Source: an uncultured bacterium (GTDB lineage Bacteria; Actinomycetota; Coriobacteriia; Coriobacteriales; Coriobacteriaceae). From it: DNA of 9,406 nt. Numbering within the stretch: the stretch's first letter is position 1; each line of letters begins with the position of its first letter. The notes beneath the pieces were generated by a model, which did no database searches, was not told the origin of the DNA, and saw only the letters and a program-made list of their open reading frames with translations. Shown piece after piece: positions 5,691-9,406 of the stretch. Where the stretch lies: assembly GCA_905215765.1 (NCBI GenBank), contig CAJMRP010000075.1:1-9406 (forward strand), in the 5' to 3' direction. The translations under genes were made by a program, and so were the position numbers.

Positions 5691-5762
5691 ATGCGCCTCC
5701 GAAGCGCATGTATGTGATCCCTGAGACCGCGATGCTTGTTCTAAAACACAATATATATGCGC
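5691..5762 (+). other. two mutually exclusive hairpins
   Basis: GCGCAT at 5704-5709 can pair with ATGCGC at 5691-5696 (7-nt loop). It can also pair, extended to 12 bp with two G-U pairs, with 5751-5762. The G-U pairs are valid only in plus-strand RNA. ATGCGCCT occurs as a direct repeat at 5691 and 5757. Confidence 0.35.
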
Positions 5763-5810
5763 CTGGAGACGTTGATTAACGCTTTCGATGCGTATACATA
5801 CAGCTTGGCG

Positions 5811-5840
5811 TGCTGAATACTCGCAAAAATGCACGTCGCA
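5811..5840 (-). repeat. 30-nt repeat, copy 2 (minus orientation)
   Basis: Inverted relative to copy 1 (5595-5624), 186 bp away. The five-base run is T and the end reads GAGTATTCAGCA. The two copies face each other across the alternative hairpins. Confidence 0.6.
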
Positions 5841-5850
5841 CCCTATGGGA

Positions 5851-5998
5851 CCCGTCTGCGGCAGGCGCGAAGCGAGTCGGAGCTCAGCAGAACGGGGCTT
5901 GGCGCATTGCTTGGCGGGCCCGGGGCCCTGCCGCAGGCCTTTGGTGCTGTGGAAAACGCCCGTGTTCGCGTCTGGCCGTGTGGTAAATGACAGACGGG
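5851..5998. repeat. nested G+C-rich inverted repeats
   Basis: CCCGTCTG at 5851-5858 is perfectly inverted at 5991-5998. Inside it CTGCGGCAGG (5856-5865) is perfectly inverted at 5927-5936, and the two left arms overlap by three bases. A further GGGCC/GGCCC hairpin lies near 5917-5928, and GCTTGGCG is repeated directly within the loop. This could be a structured RNA or the end of a small mobile element; no known RNA family is recognised. Confidence 0.45.
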
Positions 5999-6038
5999 GC
6001 GCCGGACGCGCTGATTTTGTGTGTTCGTGCTCATTAGG

Positions 6039-6068
6039 AAAAACAGAGCCGCCCGTATCGGGCGGCTC
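6039..6068 (-). terminator. intrinsic terminator of the SUF operon
   Basis: On the minus strand a perfect 10-bp G+C-rich stem (6046-6055 with 6059-6068, 3-nt loop) is followed by TGTTTTT. It lies 33 nt past the sufU stop codon. Confidence 0.92.
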
Positions 6069-6100
6069 GGCAATCAAAAACCTTGGATTCGGAGCATACG

Positions 6101-6535
6101 CTACTGGTTAGCTTGCCCCTCGAGCATGCCGTCGAGGGTGCGCCAGGCGAGCTCGGCGCATTTGACGCGGGCGGGCATGTGCGAGATGTCCTGGAGCTGG
6201 GCGGCTTCGTCCAGGTCTTCCAAGTCCTCCTCGGAGAGCTGCTCGCCGCGGATCATGGCGAGGAAGAGCTCTGCCAAGCGGTGAGCTTCCTCGACGGTCT
6301 CGCCGGTGATGAGGTCGGCCATGATGTCGGCACTGGCCTGACTGATGGCGCAGCCGTGGCCGGTAAAGGAGGCCTCCTCGATCACGCCGTTCTCGACGCG
6401 CAGCTGCAAGGTGAGCTCGTCGCCGCAGCTGGGGTTGATGCCGTCGTGCTCGTGCGTGGGGGCATCCATCTCGTACTTGTAGTCGGGGTGCGAGTTGTGC
6501 TCCATAAACGTGGTGGAGGTGTACAGATTACCCAT
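6101..6535 (-). CDS. sufU: SufU, zinc-dependent sulfurtransferase/scaffold of the SUF system
   Basis: This 144-residue protein has the three SufU cysteines in context: C37 (NPSCGDE), C62 (GHGCAIS) and C126 (RVKCAELAW), with D39 as the usual fourth ligand. The stretch of about 20 residues between the core and the last Cys (GEQLSEEDLEDLDEAAQLQD) is the insertion that separates SufU from IscU. In Gram-positive bacteria SufU binds zinc and takes persulfide from SufS for delivery to SufBCD. The ATG at 6535 overlaps the end of sufS by 8 nt, and GGAG lies 8 nt upstream within the sufS coding region, so translation is probably coupled. The later ATG at 6505 has no such site. It is the last gene before the terminator. 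Confidence 0.95.
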   Translation of the reverse strand: MGNLYTSTTFMEHNSHPDYKYEMDAPTHEHDGINPSCGDELTLQLRVENGVIEEASFTGHGCAISQASADIMADLITGETVEEAHRLAELFLAMIRGEQLSEEDLEDLDEAAQLQDISHMPARVKCAELAWRTLDGMLEGQANQ

Positions 6536-7853
6536 TGAACGTGCTCCAAACGTGATGCAGGCCGGCGATGAACTTATCGATGTCGGCCTTGTCGTTGTAG
6601 AAGGCCACGCTGGCGCGGCAGCAGGCGAGGTTCTCGACGCCCAGCCAGGTAAGCAGCGGCTGCGCGCAGTGGTGACCGGCACGGATGCACACGCCGTCCA
6701 TGTCCATGATGCTCGCGACGTCGTGCGGGTGGATACCCTTGACGTTAAAGCTGACGACGCCGTGATGGTTGTCCCAGTAGATGGAGCCGATGATCTGGAC
6801 AAAGTCGAGCTGCATGAGTTCGCCCATCAGGTAGTGGACGAGTGCCTGCTCGCGTGCCTGGATGTTTTCGTAGCCAACCGTGTTGACGAGGTAGTCGAGT
6901 GCCGCACCCGTGGCGAAGATGCCGGCGGCGTCCTGCGTGCCGGCCTCGAACTTCTCGGGGACGGGCGCCCAGACGGCGTCCTGCTCGGTGACCGAATCGA
7001 TCATCTCGCCGCCGGTGAGCATGGGCGGCATGGCGTTGAGCAGGTCCATCTTGCCCCACAGCACGCCGATGCCCATGGGGCCCATGGCCTTGTGCGCGCT
7101 AAAGGCAAAGAAGTCGGCGCCCAGGTCGGCCACGTTGACCGGCATGTGCGGCAGCGACTGCGCACCGTCGACGACCAGGTAGCCGCCGTACTTGTGCACG
7201 AGTTTGCCGAGGTTCTTGACCGGGTTCTCGACGCCCAGCACGTTGGAGACCTGGCCCACGGCCAGGATCTTGGTCTTGGGACCAACCTTGGCAAGAACTT
7301 CCTCGGTGGTGAGCTGGCCGGTCTTGGTGGGGTAGAGGTAGACGAGCTTGGCGCCGGTCTCGCGGCAGACCTGCTGCCACGGAATCAGGTTGGAGTGGTG
7401 CTCCATGATGGTAATGACGACCTCGTCACCGGGCTCGAGCACCGTTGGCGCAAAGCTCTTGGCGACCAGGTTGAGCGACTCGCTCGTGTTGCGGGTGAAG
7501 ACGACCTCGTTGGCCTGTGAGGCGCCGATGAGGTCGGCGATCTGCTGGCGGACCTTCGCGATGGCCTCGGTGGCCTCGACGGACAGCGAGTACAGGCCGC
7601 GCAGGGGGTTGGCGTTCATACGCTGGTAGAAGTCGCGCTCGGCTTCGAGCACGCAGGCAGGGCGCTGCGCGGTGGCGGCACTATCGAGGAAGGCGATCTC
7701 GGGGTGCTGCTGAAACAGCGGGAACTGCGCCTTGTAGGGGTTGGTCTCGATGTCCACAGTGGGCCAGCCGCGCGAAGCCTCGTCGCTGGCGTCGAGCTCC
7801 ATGGGCTCGGGGGCAGTACAGGTGTCGCATTTAACGTGCTCGGTGTCGATCAT
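6528..7853 (-). CDS. sufS: SufS, group II cysteine desulfurase
   Basis: This 441-residue PLP enzyme converts L-cysteine to L-alanine and leaves a persulfide on its active-site Cys, the sulfur source for Fe-S clusters. PLP-binding K255 lies in FSAHKAMGP, the catalytic C396 in RAGHHCAQPL, and the cofactor-contact blocks MEHHSNLIPWQ (150-160) and VDGAQSLPH (228-236) are present. The class-typical LDSAATAQRP starts at residue 56. About 33 residues precede the part where typical SufS proteins begin, and this extension carries KCDTC (C9, C12), which is unusual. The start ATG overlaps the sufD stop as ATGA, with GAGGAG just upstream, so the extension appears to be genuinely translated. It lies between sufD and sufU in one operon. 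Confidence 0.96.
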   Translation of the reverse strand: MIDTEHVKCDTCTAPEPMELDASDEASRGWPTVDIETNPYKAQFPLFQQHPEIAFLDSAATAQRPACVLEAERDFYQRMNANPLRGLYSLSVEATEAIAKVRQQIADLIGASQANEVVFTRNTSESLNLVAKSFAPTVLEPGDEVVITIMEHHSNLIPWQQVCRETGAKLVYLYPTKTGQLTTEEVLAKVGPKTKILAVGQVSNVLGVENPVKNLGKLVHKYGGYLVVDGAQSLPHMPVNVADLGADFFAFSAHKAMGPMGIGVLWGKMDLLNAMPPMLTGGEMIDSVTEQDAVWAPVPEKFEAGTQDAAGIFATGAALDYLVNTVGYENIQAREQALVHYLMGELMQLDFVQIIGSIYWDNHHGVVSFNVKGIHPHDVASIMDMDGVCIRAGHHCAQPLLTWLGVENLACCRASVAFYNDKADIDKFIAGLHHVWSTFNG

Positions 7854-9121
7854 GCGAGCTCCTCTTCAAAGTTGTCGATCAGGTTGTTGCCCAAGCGGAC
7901 GACGGCTGCGCGGGTGCGCTCGTCGGTGGCGGAAAGCGCGGCGTCCTCCAGCTTGGCGCGGATGAACAGGTCCTCGGCGGCGTTTTGGTCAAGGCCGCGG
8001 CAGGCGAGGTAGAACAGCTGCTCGTCGCGGACGTGACCGATGGTGGCGCCGTGGTTGCCGGCGACGTCGTCCTCGTCGCACAGTATGACGGGAACGGTCT
8101 TGTTGTCGACGCCCTTGTTGGCCAAAAGCACCGTCTCGCGCTCGGTGCCGGTTGCACCCTTGCAGCCGTGCACGAGGTCGATGGTGCCGCGGTAGACCTT
8201 CTTGGACGTGCCGGTCAGTACGCCGTTGGCGTCGATCTCGCACTCGGTCTTGCGACCGCGGTGGCGCAGCTCGTAGTTAAAGTCGCGCACCTGCTCGCGG
8301 GCGCCCAGGTAGTCAGTATCGATGGTGACCTTGGCGGTATCGCCCAGCAGGTCGCCGGCAAGGCCGGTGGCGCTGGCGCCGGCACCCAGGACGGTGTGCT
8401 GTACGTTGACACGGGCGCCCTCGTCCAGGAACAGGCCGGTGTCGTCGAGCGCGATCCAGCTATCGTCGAGCGTCTGCGTGCAGGTCACGTTGACGGTGGC
8501 GTACTCGTGGGCGCACACGCGTAGCACGGAGCCCACGACGCCTTGGCCGGCAACGGGGGAGTCTAGGGCAATATGCAGATCGAGCGTCGACTGGGGACGG
8601 ACGACGACGTCAATGGCGGCAATCGCAGCCGCTGCGTCGACGCCACTCACGCGCACGGTAACCGTGGCGTGCTGGTATGCGGGCACATCGATGACGATGC
8701 GCTTGGTGGCGTGGTCGGCCAAGTAGGTGTAGGCAGCCTCGCCCATGCCAGTCTCGAAGGCCTCAGCGGGGTAGAGCTCCTCCTCTAGCTTAATGGCACC
8801 GGCCTGGTAGACGGAGGTGGCGGGCACGTCGAGCTCGGTCTCGGGCGTGATGCGGGCGCGGTCGGCGGCATCACCCGGGGCGGAGGCGCGGCGCTCGGGG
8901 AAGTGCTCGGCCATGGCGTCCATGGCGGCGTCAAAGGCGTCGGCAGAACCGCGGAACTGCTCGTCCAGCCCCTCGACCTCAATGGTTTCGGCGGGAGCGG
9001 CGGCAAGTTCGTCCGAAAGCTCAAGCTTGGTCTGGTTCATCTTGAGCCAACCCCAAGTGGCGGCCGGCATCGCATTAACCTGCTCGAGCGTGGTAGCAGC
9101 GGTGTTGGTGGTCTGATTCAT
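7850..9121 (-). CDS. sufD: SufD, Fe-S cluster assembly scaffold subunit
   Basis: This 423-residue partner of SufB has a poorly conserved, Ala-rich N-terminal helical part (1-140), a beta-helix core, and the C-terminal SufB/SufD signature. The signature contains VAGNHGATIGHVRDEQLFYLACRGL (353-377); H357 corresponds to the SufD His proposed to share the nascent cluster site with a SufB Cys. The Cys found two residues before this His in E. coli SufD is not present here (position 355 is Gly). The start ATG shares one base with the sufB stop (TAATG), and GGAG lies 10 nt upstream. With SufB and the ATPase SufC it should form the cytosolic SufBCD complex. Confidence 0.95.
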   Translation of the reverse strand: MNQTTNTAATTLEQVNAMPAATWGWLKMNQTKLELSDELAAAPAETIEVEGLDEQFRGSADAFDAAMDAMAEHFPERRASAPGDAADRARITPETELDVPATSVYQAGAIKLEEELYPAEAFETGMGEAAYTYLADHATKRIVIDVPAYQHATVTVRVSGVDAAAAIAAIDVVVRPQSTLDLHIALDSPVAGQGVVGSVLRVCAHEYATVNVTCTQTLDDSWIALDDTGLFLDEGARVNVQHTVLGAGASATGLAGDLLGDTAKVTIDTDYLGAREQVRDFNYELRHRGRKTECEIDANGVLTGTSKKVYRGTIDLVHGCKGATGTERETVLLANKGVDNKTVPVILCDEDDVAGNHGATIGHVRDEQLFYLACRGLDQNAAEDLFIRAKLEDAALSATDERTRAAVVRLGNNLIDNFEEELA

Positions 9122-9406
9122 TATCCGATCGCTCCTTCCATCTCGAGCTTGATCAGGTTGTTCATCTCGACGGCGTACTCCAGCGGCAACTCCTTGGAGA
9201 CCGGGTTGGCAAAGCCGTTGACGATCATGGTGCGGGCCTCTTCCTCCGAGATGCCGCGGCTCATCAGGTAGAACACCTTGTCGTCGCCGATACGACCGAT
9301 GGTGGCCTCGTGGCCGATGTCGACGTTCTTGGCGCGGATGTCCATGGCCGGAATAGTGTCGGAGCGGCTCTGGTCGTCGAGCATCAGCGACTGGCAGCTC
9401 ACGGTT
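9121..9406 (-). CDS. sufB: SufB, Fe-S cluster assembly scaffold subunit, C-terminal 95 residues
   Basis: Only the C-terminal end is present; the gene continues past the right edge. The sequence SRGISEEEARTMIVNGF followed by KELPLEYAVEMNNLI is the diagnostic SufB end. A Cys in VSCQSLML lies 29 residues before the Glu of IGHEATIGRI, the spacing I recall for the C405/E434 pair important for cluster assembly in E. coli SufB, so both appear conserved. No start can be judged. It precedes sufD with a one-base overlap. sufC and the operon promoter should lie further right, outside the window. Confidence 0.96.
   Translation of the reverse strand, partial: TVSCQSLMLDDQSRSDTIPAMDIRAKNVDIGHEATIGRIGDDKVFYLMSRGISEEEARTMIVNGFANPVSKELPLEYAVEMNNLIKLEMEGAIG

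Larger units (their letters stand above)
5442..6100. other. 659-bp intergenic region rich in repeats, no credible gene
   Basis: Short ORFs here lack ribosome binding sites and run across the repeats described below. Contents, left to right: a plain stretch after the transposase-like gene with no clear terminator, 30-nt repeat copy 1, alternative hairpins at 5691-5762, opposed 30-nt repeat copy 2, a nested G+C-rich inverted repeat at 5851-5998, and the terminator of the SUF operon. Confidence 0.6.

Noticed and set aside
5525..5779. Small plus-strand frame of 84 codons after the transposase-like gene
   Set aside because: No ribosome binding site precedes it, and it runs through the 30-nt repeat and the hairpins, so coding is unlikely.
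5851..5998. Possible RNase P, SRP or 6S RNA in the nested inverted repeat
   Set aside because: I looked for conserved core motifs of these RNAs on both strands and found none; only the pairing is notable.
5679..6111. Overlapping frames on both strands in the gene-free region (132 codons minus, 107 codons plus)
   Set aside because: Both cross the inverted repeats and the SUF terminator, lack ribosome binding sites and have no domain.
6495..7520. Plus-strand open frame of 341 codons opposite sufS
   Set aside because: Antisense shadow of a gene with intact catalytic motifs; its composition is Val/Asp/His/Gly-rich like the other shadows.

Overview
The window looks like chromosomal DNA of a high-G+C anaerobic actinobacterium of the class Coriobacteriia. 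A Collinsella-like gut bacterium is my best guess, from protein style, G+C-rich codon use and the SufBDSU arrangement; no species marker is present. All protein genes but one lie on the minus strand, and the SUF genes run off the right edge.

Left part (1-684): a tandem array of identical tRNA-Lys(CUU) genes with a 119-bp period (one cut by the window edge, two complete) and an intrinsic terminator. Downstream lies a decayed second unit made of a tRNA 3' tail, its own terminator and a shared flanking repeat, with three small perfect hairpins between the two units.

Middle left (685-4225, minus strand): a stand-alone FAD flavoprotein of the fumarate reductase/L-aspartate oxidase superfamily, with one expected catalytic His apparently replaced. 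Then comes a terminator, and a two-gene operon: a NifU/IscU-like Fe-S scaffold homologue with a C-terminal extension, followed by a GGGtGRT-family protein. The role of this pair is not known to me, and it is the best candidate here for an undescribed system.

Middle (4226-6100): a structured leader and divergent promoter region, then the only plus-strand protein gene. It encodes a Y1/REP-associated-type transposase homologue that has lost the second His of its HUH motif and the expected catalytic Tyr, but keeps a C-terminal helix-turn-helix. After it come about 660 bp without a credible gene, holding two opposed copies of a 30-nt repeat, alternative hairpins and a nested G+C-rich inverted repeat.

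Right part (6101-9406, minus strand): the end of a SUF Fe-S cluster assembly operon in the order sufB (partial), sufD, sufS, sufU. The genes overlap by 1 to 8 nt, so translational coupling is likely, and a strong intrinsic terminator follows sufU. SufS supplies persulfide sulfur from cysteine, SufU accepts and relays it, and SufB/SufD (with SufC, presumably beyond the edge) form the assembly scaffold. The window thus holds the housekeeping SUF machinery and, 2 kb away, a second U-type scaffold homologue with a different partner.
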